From CAZSSM01 sp964609385 (GTDB lineage Bacteria > Planctomycetota > Planctomycetia > Isosphaerales > Isosphaeraceae), in NCBI GenBank assembly GCA_964609385.1, contig CAZSSM010000035.1, positions 1 through 64,000 on the forward strand: a DNA stretch of 64,000 nucleotides, read 5' to 3'. Within the stretch, counting starts at the first letter, position 1. Each line of letters opens with the position of its first letter. The notes beneath the pieces were generated by a model, which saw nothing but the letters and a program-made list of their open reading frames with translations, had not been told where the DNA came from and made no database searches. Positions 43,872 to 53,808 of the stretch are shown in pieces. The translations under genes and the position numbers were made by a program.

Positions 43872-46800
43872 ATGAGTCCTGAGGCACTCGACCAGAGCGA
43901 GTCGGTCTGGCTGGAATCGTCCCGGCAGGACCGGATCGATGCGGTGATCGCGACCTACATGGATCACCTGGAGGCGGGGGGCGATCCCGACCCCAGCCCC
44001 TGGCTCTTGCAGCATCCCGAGCTTCAGCCCGAACTGGCCGAGTTCCTCGGCAACTACCAGTGGGTCCGACGCGATCTGGCCGCCATCCCCGCTCCGGGGG
44101 AGATCCTCGACGACCGCTACCGGCTGATTCGACTAATCGGCACGGGGGGGAACGGTCTGGTCTACGAGGCCGAGTTGGTCGAAGCCCCCACCTCGAGATC
44201 CGCCGATCCGGAACGTGAGGGCCTCCATGGAGCTGAAGCGGAGGACGGTGATCGGAGCCGTCGTCGGGCTTTGAAGGTGATCCCCTCAAGGGGATTGTCC
44301 GCCCCGACCGATCTGGCTCGGTTCCGTCGAGGGATCGCAGCGCTCTCCGAACTGGACCACCCCGGCATCGTCGCGGTCGAGGACTGGGCGGTCCGCGAAT
44401 CATATTGCTATGTGGTCATGCCGCAAGTCGACGGCCATGATCTGCGCACGATCATCCGGAAGCTCCGATGGGCCGCCGAGCAGGTGCAGACGGCCGAGAA
44501 CGCGTCCTCGGAACGGTATTGGGTGGCGACAGGGGAGGAGCCCTCGTCGTCGCGACTGTTGGACTTGGACGGGCCGTCGCGTTGGTCGGCCGTGGCGTGG
44601 CTCGGGGTCCAGGCCGCACGCGCCTTGGCCTACGCCAATGCTAGGGGGGTCTTGCATCGGGATATCAAGCCGTCGAACCTGATGCTCGATGCCGAGGGCC
44701 GGGTGCTGTTGACCGACTTCGACCTGGCCAAGTCGGGCCTGGAGACGGAGGTGACGGCTTCTCAAGAGTGGGTGGGGACGCTCCGCTACATGGCTCCGGA
44801 GCGGTTCTCGGGCTGGTGCGATCGTCGGAGCGAAGTGTATGGCTTGGGCTTGGTGCTGTACGAGCTGTTGACGCTCCGGCCGGCCTTCTCGGAGGGGACC
44901 GGGGCGGAGTTGATGGGCCAGGTGTTGCGGGGCAAGCTGGTCCGTCCTCGTCGCGTCGACCCGTCGATTCCGAAGGGCCTGGAGTCGATCGTCCTGCGCG
45001 CGACGTCGTCGGAGCCCCTGGATCGCTATGCCGATGCAGGCTCGTTGGCCGCGGACCTGGAGCGATTTCTGGCCGATCAGCCGTTGGAGGCGTCTCGACG
45101 GTTGGGGGTCCGACGGGCCTGGGGCTTGGCGCGTCGGTATCCGTTGGTGGTCGGCTTGGCCGGTCTTTTGTTGATCTCGCTGGCCGCCGGGGCGATCACC
45201 TCAACGGTCCTCTGGCGACAGGCCGTTCGCGAGTCCGAGCGGAAGCTTGAGGCGATCAGCCTGTCTCGTGATCGGCTGCGGAACGTCCTGGAGGTCGTCG
45301 CGTCGCTGGATTCGAGCGAGATCCAGGAATACTTGCTGCGACAGCCCGATTCGTCGCGGGCCCGTGAGGATTTCGGACGCCAATTGCTGGAGCTGACCGA
45401 GTCGATCGAGCAGGCTTCCGAGGCCGGCCAACGGCTGGAGACACCTGAGGAGTTTCTGACGCGCGGGGAGATCCTGGTCATCGTCGGCGGTATCTACGAC
45501 GAATGGGACCGAGACGAAGAGGCCCTAGCAACGTTGAACCGCGCACGCGACTTGTTCCAGATCCGGCTGAACGACCCCGATCGAGATCGGCATGGCCCCG
45601 AAGTCGTCGCGCGGCTCCGGGCCGGCTTGGCCGAGGTCCAGGGGACTCGCGGGCAACTCTTGGATCAGGTGGGACGCTTCGACGAGGCCGAGCAGGCTCA
45701 TCGGGAGGCGGCCCGGATGATCGCCCAGTTGCCGGCCGATCGGATCCTGCAAGGGATCGACCTCGACGAACTGTTCTGCTTCTGCAAAAGCCTTGATGCG
45801 ATGCACCATTACGTCACGCATCAGCCGACCAAATCGTCCCGACTGATGCGTGAGGTCCTACAACGGGTCCGGACCGTCGCTGAGCCATCAGACTCGTTGC
45901 TGACCAGGGGCGGGGATGCGGCGGTCTTCCTCGCCAACATCGAGCAGCGCGCAGGAAACCTACGATCCGCACTGGACCTGGCAACGGAGACGATCGACTT
46001 GATCGATCGGCTTTCCCAGTCGAAATCCGTGTCGCAAGGCGTCCTCCGCACGAGGGTCCAGGCCCTGCAGATTCAGGGGCGATCCCTGATCGATCTCAAG
46101 CAGCCCGACGAGGCTCTCGTGCCTTTGGGAGTGGCCCGAAGCCAGATCGAGACCATGATGAAGGCGCGGCCCCACAACCCTTGGTACCGCGACCTCCATG
46201 CGATCACGTTGATCATCATGGGGGTGGCTAAGCGGGACCTGGGAGACCTCGACGAGGCGTTCGTGGTCATCGACGAGGCGATCCAGGTCGGTCTCGAACT
46301 AGTCGAGCAGGAACCCAAGGGACTCGAATTTCGCCTGCGCGTCTGCGAGGGCTATGGCCACCTCATTGAGGTACTCCTGAAGCTGAAGCGCCCTCAGGAA
46401 GCCCTTCAAGCCAGTGATGCCGAACTCGTCGCTCTGAAGGACCTCCGGCAGATCGCCGGTGGGAGCGAATACTATCTCCGTGTGGGGGGGCTATCCCATG
46501 CGCGTCGTGTCAAGGCCGCCTACGCCCTCGGGAACTGGGATGTCATCTTGGAGGCGTTGCCGCATGCCGACGCGAAACCCCTCGGTGGTCGGGAGATGGT
46601 CGAGACCCGTCGGATCGAGGCGCTGATCGGTCTGGGACGATTCGACGAGGCGTTCGCCGAGATCGTCCATGTCATTGAGGTGTCGTCCGAGTCGGCAATG
46701 CGCTATTACAACATGGCCTGCCTGATGGTCCGAGCCGAGACCTCAAGGCTCTGGACCGAGTCGGGTCAGATCGATCCGACCCAAGCGGAGGCCGAGCGGC

Positions 46801-46985
46801 TCGATCAGGCGCTGTCTTGGCTCGAACACGCTGCCGAACTCGGTTTCTTCAAGTCGTCGTCGGACTATCGAATGCAGCCAGTAACCGACCTCGATCTGGA
46901 ATTACTCCGCCGGTCGTCGGATCACCGGGAACGCCTACTCGGATTGGTTGACCGGGAGCCTGCGTCGGAGCCCGATTCGGAATAA
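43872..46985 (+). CDS. Transmembrane Ser/Thr protein kinase with C-terminal TPR-like domain
   Basis: This 1037-residue Hanks-type kinase has a glycine loop LIGTGGNGLVYEAEL, ATP Lys in RRRALKVIPSRG, catalytic loop HRDIKPSN near 262, DFD in place of DFG (TDFDLAKSG), and GTLRYMAPERFSG. A basic juxtamembrane segment precedes one helix at about 421-443 (VGLAGLLLISLAAGAITSTV). The rest is about 600 residues of TPR-like helical repeats, predicted outside the membrane. The DFD change keeps the metal-binding Asp, so activity is still possible. The N-terminal 75 residues match the short region found before planctomycete kinases. Its signal and targets are unknown. Confidence 0.92.
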   Translation: MSPEALDQSESVWLESSRQDRIDAVIATYMDHLEAGGDPDPSPWLLQHPELQPELAEFLGNYQWVRRDLAAIPAPGEILDDRYRLIRLIGTGGNGLVYEAELVEAPTSRSADPEREGLHGAEAEDGDRSRRRALKVIPSRGLSAPTDLARFRRGIAALSELDHPGIVAVEDWAVRESYCYVVMPQVDGHDLRTIIRKLRWAAEQVQTAENASSERYWVATGEEPSSSRLLDLDGPSRWSAVAWLGVQAARALAYANARGVLHRDIKPSNLMLDAEGRVLLTDFDLAKSGLETEVTASQEWVGTLRYMAPERFSGWCDRRSEVYGLGLVLYELLTLRPAFSEGTGAELMGQVLRGKLVRPRRVDPSIPKGLESIVLRATSSEPLDRYADAGSLAADLERFLADQPLEASRRLGVRRAWGLARRYPLVVGLAGLLLISLAAGAITSTVLWRQAVRESERKLEAISLSRDRLRNVLEVVASLDSSEIQEYLLRQPDSSRAREDFGRQLLELTESIEQASEAGQRLETPEEFLTRGEILVIVGGIYDEWDRDEEALATLNRARDLFQIRLNDPDRDRHGPEVVARLRAGLAEVQGTRGQLLDQVGRFDEAEQAHREAARMIAQLPADRILQGIDLDELFCFCKSLDAMHHYVTHQPTKSSRLMREVLQRVRTVAEPSDSLLTRGGDAAVFLANIEQRAGNLRSALDLATETIDLIDRLSQSKSVSQGVLRTRVQALQIQGRSLIDLKQPDEALVPLGVARSQIETMMKARPHNPWYRDLHAITLIIMGVAKRDLGDLDEAFVVIDEAIQVGLELVEQEPKGLEFRLRVCEGYGHLIEVLLKLKRPQEALQASDAELVALKDLRQIAGGSEYYLRVGGLSHARRVKAAYALGNWDVILEALPHADAKPLGGREMVETRRIEALIGLGRFDEAFAEIVHVIEVSSESAMRYYNMACLMVRAETSRLWTESGQIDPTQAEAERLDQALSWLEHAAELGFFKSSSDYRMQPVTDLDLELLRRSSDHRERLLGLVDREPASEPDSE

Positions 46986-47014
46986 CCGGACGACCTCTTT
47001 GTTCGATCCGCACA

Positions 47015-47839
47015 TCACTTGTCGGATGGCAACGCGCGGAGGACCCGGTCGACGATCTGCAACATCCCGACCTGCTCGTCGAGGTGGCCGGTCTGGGCCT
47101 CGACGTTGACGTAAACGACTCCTGTTTGCCCGCAGATCACCGAGAGCGAGCCGTCGTCGGTCGCGTTGCGGTTGTCCTGGAGGACCGCGTTGAGCCCCGA
47201 GGCCACCAGCGCATCGTAGACCCGGCGGTCGGTCACGAAGCAGAAGTCGTCCGGATCGGTGTCGGGGCCGATATGGACCGCCTCGGCATCATTGGCATAG
47301 ATCGCTCCCGGCAGGTAGCTCGCTGCCGAGTATCCCCCTTCGCCGTTGTTGTGCAGGGCGACCACCGCGCGTCGGGTCGGGAGCTTGGCGATCTCCAACA
47401 CCGAGGCCGCGAACGACGAGACGATCGGTTCGGCTTCTCGGGTCGACCTCGAACTCGGAGGTGACTGTGAGGCCAGCGTCTGTCGACGTCCTTCGGGAGT
47501 GAACATCCGATTGGGATCGAAGGCGAACGCCTCCGCGCCCAGGGAGAACCGGATGTTGCGTCGACCCGTGTGCCGCAACTCGACCAGGAAGGCCCCGGTC
47601 CGCTCCCGGATCCGGTCGGCCGCCTCGACCGACGTCTGTTCGTCGTCGTGCAGGTTAATGTAGAGCCATTCAGCTTGCGGATCACCCCGCATGGCGATCA
47701 CGACTTGAGACCCGTCGCTCAACGTCAACGCACGGTCCGACCCATCACCCCCGTCGAGTTGAGGCGAGGCCTTTCCGATCGTGATTGTGATCGCGGCGGT
47801 CATGGCGACGACGAGGAGGTAGGCCAGGGGCATGCGCAT
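47015..47839 (-). CDS. Conserved secreted protein of unknown function
   Basis: This 274-residue protein has an N-terminal signal (LAYLLVVAMTAAITITIG). Characteristic stretches are YINLHDDEQTSVEAADRIRE, LVELRHTGRRNIRFSLG, FDPNRMFTPEGRR, VVALHNNGEGGYSAASYLPG and NAVLQDNRNATDDGSLSVIC, then YVNVEAQTGHLDEQ. I recall similar uncharacterised proteins in proteobacteria and Bacteroidetes. The LHDDE, DPNR, LHNN and NVEAQ-x-GH motifs look like metal ligands of an amidase- or N-formylglutamate-amidohydrolase-like zinc enzyme (inference). The ATG at 47837-47839 is preferred; a second ATG is 6 bp inside. It follows the TPR gene on the same strand. Confidence 0.65.
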   Translation of the reverse strand: MRMPLAYLLVVAMTAAITITIGKASPQLDGGDGSDRALTLSDGSQVVIAMRGDPQAEWLYINLHDDEQTSVEAADRIRERTGAFLVELRHTGRRNIRFSLGAEAFAFDPNRMFTPEGRRQTLASQSPPSSRSTREAEPIVSSFAASVLEIAKLPTRRAVVALHNNGEGGYSAASYLPGAIYANDAEAVHIGPDTDPDDFCFVTDRRVYDALVASGLNAVLQDNRNATDDGSLSVICGQTGVVYVNVEAQTGHLDEQVGMLQIVDRVLRALPSDK

Positions 47840-47969
47840 CGGGATCTTCCGGAAGTCACACGGAGAATCGTAGGTCTCTGGTCCATGTGTTTGAGGATGG
47901 TTCGCGGCTCGACTTCGGTCAAGCGACCGGTTCGTCAAGACCGCGTTTCGACGATCAAATAACCGCATA

Positions 47970-49226
47970 TTACCTCGGAGGAATGGGTGACGCGATCGTG
48001 TCGATCGCCTTGGCGAGCCGTGTCAGCCCGACATCGCGGAGTCGTTGGGCGAGGTCGGGCACCGGCATCCCGTCGTCGAGTTGGCGGAGCAGGGGTCGCA
48101 GTTCGTTGGGTTCGAGCCGCTCGCGGGTCAGGAAGACGCGCCGGGCCTCGATCCGCGCCCGGTTGGTATGACCGAGCAACCGCAGGGCTCGGGCCAGTCG
48201 GTATCGGCTCTTCCAGTCGTGGGGCACGCGATCGACGACCGGCTCGAGCGCCTCAACGGCGAGCCCCGGCGCCCCCTCGAACTCCAAGGCCCAACGGCCG
48301 CGGATCCGTTGATGACCGGTCGAGGCAGCGGTCTCGGGCCAGTCCTCGAGGACCGGACGGGCCTCCAGGGGTCGGCCGGCATCGGCCAGGGCTTCGACCA
48401 GCGCGATCCGAGCCGGCGCGAATTCCGGCCAGGCTCGGACGAGGTCCCAGAGCCGATCGGCGCGATCCTCGGCAGAGGGGTCATCGAGTCGGGGCCGTCG
48501 GGCGATCTGGCGTTGGTAGGCGATCTCGGCGTGGGGCGCATCGGGCTCGGCGGCCATCCAGGCGCGGAGTGTGGTCCGGACCTGGTCGTCGGGCACATCG
48601 GTGAGGACAGCCTGGACGCCGGCGCGGAGCAGGACGGGGGTATGCTCGAGGTCGACCGTGTCCAACCCGCGACGCGTCAACATCAACGCTTCGTCGCGAC
48701 GCTCTTGGATCCGGAGCAGGTCGAGCATCAGGGTCCAAGCGCGTGGACGCGGGGTCCTCGCCTCAAGCAGCGGTCGGAGCGCGGACTCGGCCTCGCCGGG
48801 CCGACCGACCGCGATGGCCGCCTCGGCATGCGCGATCCTTGAGTCGGTATCGGCCTCCGTTGCCTCGTTGACGATCCGCCACGCTTCCAAGGCGTCGGAC
48901 CAACGTCCTCGCTCGGCCAGGCGCTGGGCGCGTCGTCGGGCCGTCTCAGGGTCGGCGCCGGGACGATCGCGCTCACGACCGTCCTCGATGAGCATCGCGG
49001 CGACGACCAGCCCGATCAGGACCAAGAGTCCGCCCCCGACGAGCATCGCGATCTTCGATGGCCGGAACTCCCGATTGCATCGGGATCGGCCGGCGCCGCG
49101 GGTCGCCTCGGCGATCGGCCGACGTGGTGTCAGGGCCTTCGGCGACCGTCGCGCGGTCGGTTCCCGACGACGACTCGGAGGCCTGCCGGGCCGTTCAGGG
49201 TTTGGGCGCGCCGTTGGTCGCGGCAT
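47970..49226 (-). CDS. Membrane-anchored TPR-like protein
   Basis: This 418-residue protein has a basic Pro/Arg-rich N-terminus (about 55 residues) and one membrane helix (IAMLVGGGLLVLIGLVVAAML). A helical-repeat domain follows, with units such as RAQRLAERGRWSDALEAWRI, HAEAAIAVGRPGEAESALRP and RLARALRLLGHTNRARIEAR. The start at 49224-49226 would overlap the hemA stop by about 30 bp, suggesting coupling; a later start is possible because the N-terminal region is low complexity. It is likely a scaffold. No enzymatic motif is visible. Confidence 0.7.
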   Translation of the reverse strand: MPRPTARPNPERPGRPPSRRREPTARRSPKALTPRRPIAEATRGAGRSRCNREFRPSKIAMLVGGGLLVLIGLVVAAMLIEDGRERDRPGADPETARRRAQRLAERGRWSDALEAWRIVNEATEADTDSRIAHAEAAIAVGRPGEAESALRPLLEARTPRPRAWTLMLDLLRIQERRDEALMLTRRGLDTVDLEHTPVLLRAGVQAVLTDVPDDQVRTTLRAWMAAEPDAPHAEIAYQRQIARRPRLDDPSAEDRADRLWDLVRAWPEFAPARIALVEALADAGRPLEARPVLEDWPETAASTGHQRIRGRWALEFEGAPGLAVEALEPVVDRVPHDWKSRYRLARALRLLGHTNRARIEARRVFLTRERLEPNELRPLLRQLDDGMPVPDLAQRLRDVGLTRLAKAIDTIASPIPPR

Positions 49227-50505
49227 CGTCGAGCTTGAAGAGGTGTTGGAGGGCCTTGAGGAGTTGGCGGGCGTCGCTCTCGGATTCGGGCGAGTCGGCC
49301 GCAGCACGCAGGGCGATCCGCGGTTCGTGAAGGATCTTGTTTTTGATCCGATGGAGCATGTGTTGGATCTGTTCGCGGTTGTCTTGGAGATCCGGATTCT
49401 TGGTCAGCAGCCAGTCCTGCTCGCGTTGGAAGACCTCATCGAGATAATCCGTGAGGTTCCGAATGACGACACCAGCATGGTGTTGGTGGTGGATCTTGCG
49501 GAGGATGACCTCGGTCTCGTGGTCAATGATCGCTTGGGCCTGGTCGACACATCGTTTGCGCGAGCGTCGGTTGCGGTCGGCCTGCGCCTGGAGGTCGTCG
49601 ACGTTGTAGAGCCAGACTTGATCGAGGTCCCCGACGCCGTCCTCGAAGTCGCGGGGGATGGCGATATCGAGGATCAGGGCCAGCCGATGCTTCCGTCGTC
49701 GCTGGACTTCGGCGTACCGGGCTTTAGTGACGATGGGGTGCTCCGAGGCGGTCGTGCTGATGACCAAGTCAGCCTCGACGAGCGCCTCTTGGAGTTGATC
49801 GAAGGTGCGGGCCTCGCCGTCCCAACGCATGGCGGTTTCGCGGGCGCGATCCGCGCTCCGGTTGGCGATGACGATCCGCCCGGGACCCAGTGGCTTGAGG
49901 TGCTGTAAGGTCAGCTCGGCCATCTTGCCAGCGCCCAGCACGAGTACCGTCTTGTCGTCGAACTGGTCGAAGACCCCCTCGGCCACCTCAACGGCGACGC
50001 TGGCCACCGAAACTCGACCTTGGTCCAGCCCGGTCTGCTCGCGGACCTTCTTGCCGACATGCAGGGCGTGCTGGAAGACTGGATTGAGGATCGAGCCGAC
50101 GGCCCGCTGGCCCCGCGCGACCTCGTAAGCCTCCTTGACCTGGCTGAGGATCTGACCCTCACCTAAGACCAGGCTTTCCAGGCTGGCCGTGACCCGGAAC
50201 AGGTGTCCGACGACCCCCTCGTCGACGTAGCGGACCAGGTGCGAGGCCAGGTGCTCCGGGTCGATCCCGTGGAACCGCTCCAAGAACTCGGTGAGCTGGT
50301 CCAGGTCCGGTATCCGCGTCTGGTCGAGACCTGCGGCGTACAGTTCGACCCGGTTGCATGTCGAAAGGATGACGAACTCGCTGCCGGGGAACTCCGCCTT
50401 GAGCTGCTGGAGTCCCTCCAGGCGGCGCGGACCGTCGAAGGCCAACGATTCGCGAAGCGAGGCCTGTGCGGTCTGATGGCTCAGGCCCAGGGCGACCAAC
50501 TTCAT
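49195..50505 (-). CDS. hemA: Glutamyl-tRNA reductase
   Basis: This 436-residue enzyme reduces glutamyl-tRNA to glutamate-1-semialdehyde, the first committed step of tetrapyrrole synthesis by the C5 route. The catalytic Cys is in ILSTCNRVELYAAG, followed by the conserved GLGHQT-like opening LVALGLSHQTAQASLRESLA, VLGEGQILSQVKEAY, the NADPH loop VLVLGAGKMAEL, NRSADRA and DIAIPRDFEDGVGDL. A C-terminal dimerisation helix follows. The ATG at 50503-50505 is clear. A ccsA/hemX-like membrane gene lies immediately upstream, a common neighbour of hemA. It supplies haem for the cytochromes nearby. Confidence 0.97.
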   Translation of the reverse strand: MKLVALGLSHQTAQASLRESLAFDGPRRLEGLQQLKAEFPGSEFVILSTCNRVELYAAGLDQTRIPDLDQLTEFLERFHGIDPEHLASHLVRYVDEGVVGHLFRVTASLESLVLGEGQILSQVKEAYEVARGQRAVGSILNPVFQHALHVGKKVREQTGLDQGRVSVASVAVEVAEGVFDQFDDKTVLVLGAGKMAELTLQHLKPLGPGRIVIANRSADRARETAMRWDGEARTFDQLQEALVEADLVISTTASEHPIVTKARYAEVQRRRKHRLALILDIAIPRDFEDGVGDLDQVWLYNVDDLQAQADRNRRSRKRCVDQAQAIIDHETEVILRKIHHQHHAGVVIRNLTDYLDEVFQREQDWLLTKNPDLQDNREQIQHMLHRIKNKILHEPRIALRAAADSPESESDARQLLKALQHLFKLDDAATNGAPKP

Positions 50506-50647
50506 CGAGGCGCCTCCCCAACGGCCGTTCTTTGGGCCGTGGCATCGGGAGGCGAGGTCGCCATGCCGTCGGGACTCGAGATCGGTCGGGCCGTCGTTTC
50601 GGCTGAAGCACCATGGACCTCGACCGGGGCGCCATGCGAGGTCGGCA

Positions 50648-50657
50648 NNNNNNNNNN
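50648..50657. other. 10-N assembly gap
   Basis: Ten undetermined bases interrupt the 3' end of the ccsA/hemX-like gene. Ten is a common placeholder for a gap of unknown size, so the true distance and frame to hemA are uncertain. Confidence 0.95.
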
Positions 50658-51453
50658 CCACGAACGTGAAGAGCAGGAACCCGAAGGCCACCGCCGTCAA
50701 GACCATCACCTTCGAGCCCCGCATCTCGGGGCGGAATCGGGCGTGGATCAGGATCCCGAAGATCAACCACATGACCAGACCGCTCACGACCTTCGGATCG
50801 GTCCAGTCGAGCATGCCGGCCTGTTCGTGTCGCATCGCCAGTTCGAGCAGCACGCCCAAGCCGATCCCGAAGCTCAATAAGGGGAAGGCCACCGTGATCG
50901 CCGCCCGGTTGAGCCGCTCTGACTGTTCCAGGCTAGGTAGAGGAAGCCGGGTCGGTCGCTTCCGCCTCAGCCGACGCGCCTGGGCCAGATACATCAGGCC
51001 GGCCGCGAACGCTAAGGCCGAGACCGCGGCGCCGATCAGCAGGAAAACCCCATGCACCATCCCCCAAAACCCCAGCCAGCCTTCCCAAACACCCCAGTCA
51101 CCCTGTGGGGCCAGCCAGGCGGCGGTCAGGATCAGGCCGAGCAGCAAGGGGAGCAGGAACAGACTGACCGATTCGGGGTGTCGCGAGCGGGCCATCAGGT
51201 AGAGATGAATCGCGCCCAGGACCCAGGAGAGGGCCAGCATCGACTGGAAGGCGGTGGTCACCGGCGCCGTGCCGGTCTGCCAGGCGATGTTACCCAGGTA
51301 GGCCGTTTGGACCAGCCAACCCAGCAGGATCAGGCCGATCGTTAGTACGCCAGCGATCCGACGCCGCGTCTCAGGAACGACGAGCCGCGCCAGGTCGCTG
51401 GCCAACGCCAAGCCGTAAGTCCCCGCGAAACAGAGCACGCTCAGCCGATCCAT
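50658..51453 (-). CDS. Cytochrome c assembly CcsA/HemX-like membrane protein (3' end lost in gap)
   Basis: At least 265 residues are visible before the gap, with eight or so hydrophobic segments. The pattern of VLTIGLILLGWLVQTAYLGN, MLALSWVLGAIHLYLMARSR, MVHGVFLLIGAAVSALAFAA and GLVMWLIFGILIHARF fits the CcsA/ResC/HemX family. Its members handle haem in cytochrome c maturation or modulate glutamyl-tRNA reductase. The His in WGMVHGVF is the usual haem-contact His. The ATG at 51451-51453 starts the gene; the end lies in or beyond the N run. Position next to hemA suits a HemX role; the several c-type cytochromes of the region suit CcsA. Confidence 0.8.
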
Positions 51454-52452
51454 AGGATGGTGCTCCCAGTCCTGCGATCACGACACATTCGCAAACCGGT
51501 GGGATCGGGCCGAGGGGCGAATCGACCGCGATGGGCGGGGACATCGGAGACGTTGGTTCGAGCTGGGTCTGGACGGTCCTCCAACCTCGACGCAACCTGC
51601 AGTCATCACGACGGTTGGTGCCATCCCCAATCTCGATGATTATAGCGGACCGAGGCGGATTGGCGAAACACGACCTGGCCATGAGGCCACCGCTAGCCCA
51701 CTCGCTACCCCTATCATAGGTAGGAACCGGTCCGCCTTCCGTCCAACTCGATTTCGCCGGAGCCCGCTCCTGATGTCTCTATGAACGAGGGGTGGAGACC
51801 AATGGGTCGTCCAGGATCTCAACTCTCCCTGAAAACCCTTACGAAGCGCATCAGGACTCTGACCAGTCCTCGTCGACTTTGCTGCGCATTACCGATCGTC
51901 TGGACCGCAAACCTATCAGCCCACAAGGAAAGACCTCGATCGTACGAACATGAGATCTTGTAAATTAAATTGAAAAATACTATTTGTAATATACAAGTCT
52001 TTAATGATTATTTGTATTTTATGAAGAAACCATGATGAGGCTGCTAGTAACATTCGGTTTCCTAGCTGCTCGGTACAGATGGTCGTTGGCCTCAACTCTC
52101 GCGAGTGTTGCCTCAACTTGCTGATATATTATCATGTTATTCATATTGGTATTTTCGGTTGATCCATCTACTCTATCTACTATACGCGGCGGTTTCAACG
52201 GAGCCTGGCAAAAATTGAAATTCTGACTAGACGAACTTTCGGTAATGGCTAGCCTTTGCAGTTGCTCGATCCAGCCGTTTGGGGACCATCGACACAACCC
52301 TTGGTTATTGCTCAGTTTACTGCGTTTTTTCAGCTGCTTCATTTCCTTGTTGTTGTCGTCAGTCACGCTAACTTCTTGGGTAGCAGTAACCCACCCGCTT
52401 GAATTGATGCGGTCATTTCCGGACAACAGCCAACGAATCAGGGAGCCTTCTG
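51454..52452. other. Long intergenic region turning AT-rich
   Basis: These 999 bp precede the PEP-CTERM gene. The first 500 bp have normal composition. From about 51955 the DNA becomes markedly AT-rich (TAAATTAAATTG, then ATTTGTATTTTATGAAG), marking the edge of a foreign-looking segment. Open frames here lack any domain support. It probably contains the promoter of the next gene, but no element can be named. Confidence 0.35.
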
Positions 52453-53427
52453 ATGACCCGCCCTGCAATACTGAGCCTCGTCCTGCTAAACCTCCTGGCA
52501 ATGTTCTCCAACTCAGACTCGATAAAATATGATATCGAAATATTACAGTTCCCAGATACTAATGGATCAATATCTGCTATATTAGATTTAGATGAATTTG
52601 GAAATGTATTGTTTAAGCAATCAGGTGAAGGAATCGAAATTTTCGATGGTCGAGAATATTCAAAACCATTCTCAGTAAGCAGGTCATCTAAATATAAACT
52701 TGGACCCGAAAAGACAATTACGACAGATTTTATAAGCAAAAATGGCGACCGAATCACGATTGATAACAATTATGTAGAAACATTGACATCAGACGGGTCG
52801 AAAATTATTCTAGGAAGTCAATACTACGCTTATGAAACATTAGATATAAACGATAATGGATCTATTCTAGGTCGATATCAGGATGAAGTTAATGGGAGAA
52901 TAAATGGCACAGTCTATAAAAATGGGGTGTACGATACAATAGACACTGGATATAATAATGTTAGTTACAACGCAATTAATAATAGCCAATCGGTTGTAGG
53001 AGTTATCAAAGAGTTGAGTGTAGGTTATGTGTATAAAGATGGCCAAACAAGCCTTTTATCAGGTAGTATTGCGTCATCAGCTATTGATATAAATAATGAC
53101 GGTATTATTGTCGGGTCCTTTATTGATGATGGGCAACCTGTTGCAGGATTGTGGACAGAAACAGGTGGATGGTTAAATTTAAATAAGTTAATACCGGAAG
53201 ATTTTAATTTTTCATTAGAAATAGCACAGCGTATCAATGACAAAGGTGATATCGCAGGAAGGGCCAGGCTAGGTGATGGTAGTTTGCAAGCCTTCCTGCT
53301 CTCAGCTTCTCCTCAACCGGTCCCTGAGCCGAGCACGTTGCTCTTCTTCTTTTTCGTCCTCGTCCTCTTCTCAACATACCGTCTCCAGAACCAGACTGCG
53401 AGAAGACTCCGAAGAATCAATCCATAA
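52453..53427 (+). CDS. PEP-CTERM exported protein of AT-rich composition
   Basis: This 324-residue protein has a signal peptide (ILSLVLLNLLAMFSNSDS) and a C-terminal PEP-CTERM sorting signal: VPEPSTLL at about 289-296, a hydrophobic stretch FFFFVLVLFSTY, then basic RLQNQTARRLRR. The middle carries HAF-like repeats built around short G-x-x-x-G blocks such as ALDINNDGSILG-type units (here LDINDNGSILGRY, IDINNDGIIVGSF, RINDKGDIAGRA). It would be cleaved and sorted to the surface by an exosortase, not encoded here. The central coding DNA is full of AAT, ATA and TTA codons, unlike every neighbour, indicating transfer. GGGAG lies upstream of the ATG. Confidence 0.85.
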   Translation: MTRPAILSLVLLNLLAMFSNSDSIKYDIEILQFPDTNGSISAILDLDEFGNVLFKQSGEGIEIFDGREYSKPFSVSRSSKYKLGPEKTITTDFISKNGDRITIDNNYVETLTSDGSKIILGSQYYAYETLDINDNGSILGRYQDEVNGRINGTVYKNGVYDTIDTGYNNVSYNAINNSQSVVGVIKELSVGYVYKDGQTSLLSGSIASSAIDINNDGIIVGSFIDDGQPVAGLWTETGGWLNLNKLIPEDFNFSLEIAQRINDKGDIAGRARLGDGSLQAFLLSASPQPVPEPSTLLFFFFVLVLFSTYRLQNQTARRLRRINP

Positions 53428-53532
53428 GCTTGACCTGTTCCCCATTTTCTGGCCCAGCCATAAAGAGGGTCACTTGGGTTTCTGTCCATGAGGTGCAGTC
53501 GGGTGTGGTCTTCGCCCACAAACACATGCCTC

Positions 53533-53808
53533 TTACATGTTGCCGCTCATGTGATGCTGGACGGCGCTCGGGTCGACCGACCAGCCCTCACGCCGGAGCA
53601 TCTCGCGGATCCGCCGGTAGCCGTACCGAGGGTGCTCGCCGGCAAGCTGTTTAATCCTCCGGCCCAACGCCTCCCGCTCCTCGCGGACGACGGGCGTGTA
53701 CCGGAGGCTGGAGCGGGGCAGGTCTAGGGCCTGGGCAACTCGCCGCTGGGAGTCGGTGAACTGATGGTACAGCTCCGCGATGATGAGTCGACGTCGGGCG
53801 GTGGTCAT
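53533..53808 (-). pseudogene. IS3 transposase orfB, N-terminal fragment
   Basis: The 91-residue frame starts MTTARRRLIIAELYHQF and includes the HTH_21-type block RRVAQALDLPRSSLRYTP and GEHPRYGYRRIREMLRREGW of IS3/IS150 transposases. After SVDPSAV the similarity ends and the frame stops at 53533. The integrase core with the DDE residues is lost. Its start overlaps the orfA stop as ATGA. Confidence 0.75.

Noticed and set aside
49195..51453. Single 752-residue CcsA-HemA fusion
   Set aside because: The frame only joins because of the 10-N gap; hemA has its own ATG at 50503-50505 and full family length.
52019..52501. Leftward 160-codon open frame in the AT-rich spacer
   Set aside because: No leader, domain or ribosome-site support; low-complexity composition.
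53313..53525. Leftward short frame after the PEP-CTERM gene as the missing end of the IS element
   Set aside because: No transposase similarity; it overlaps the PEP-CTERM tail.
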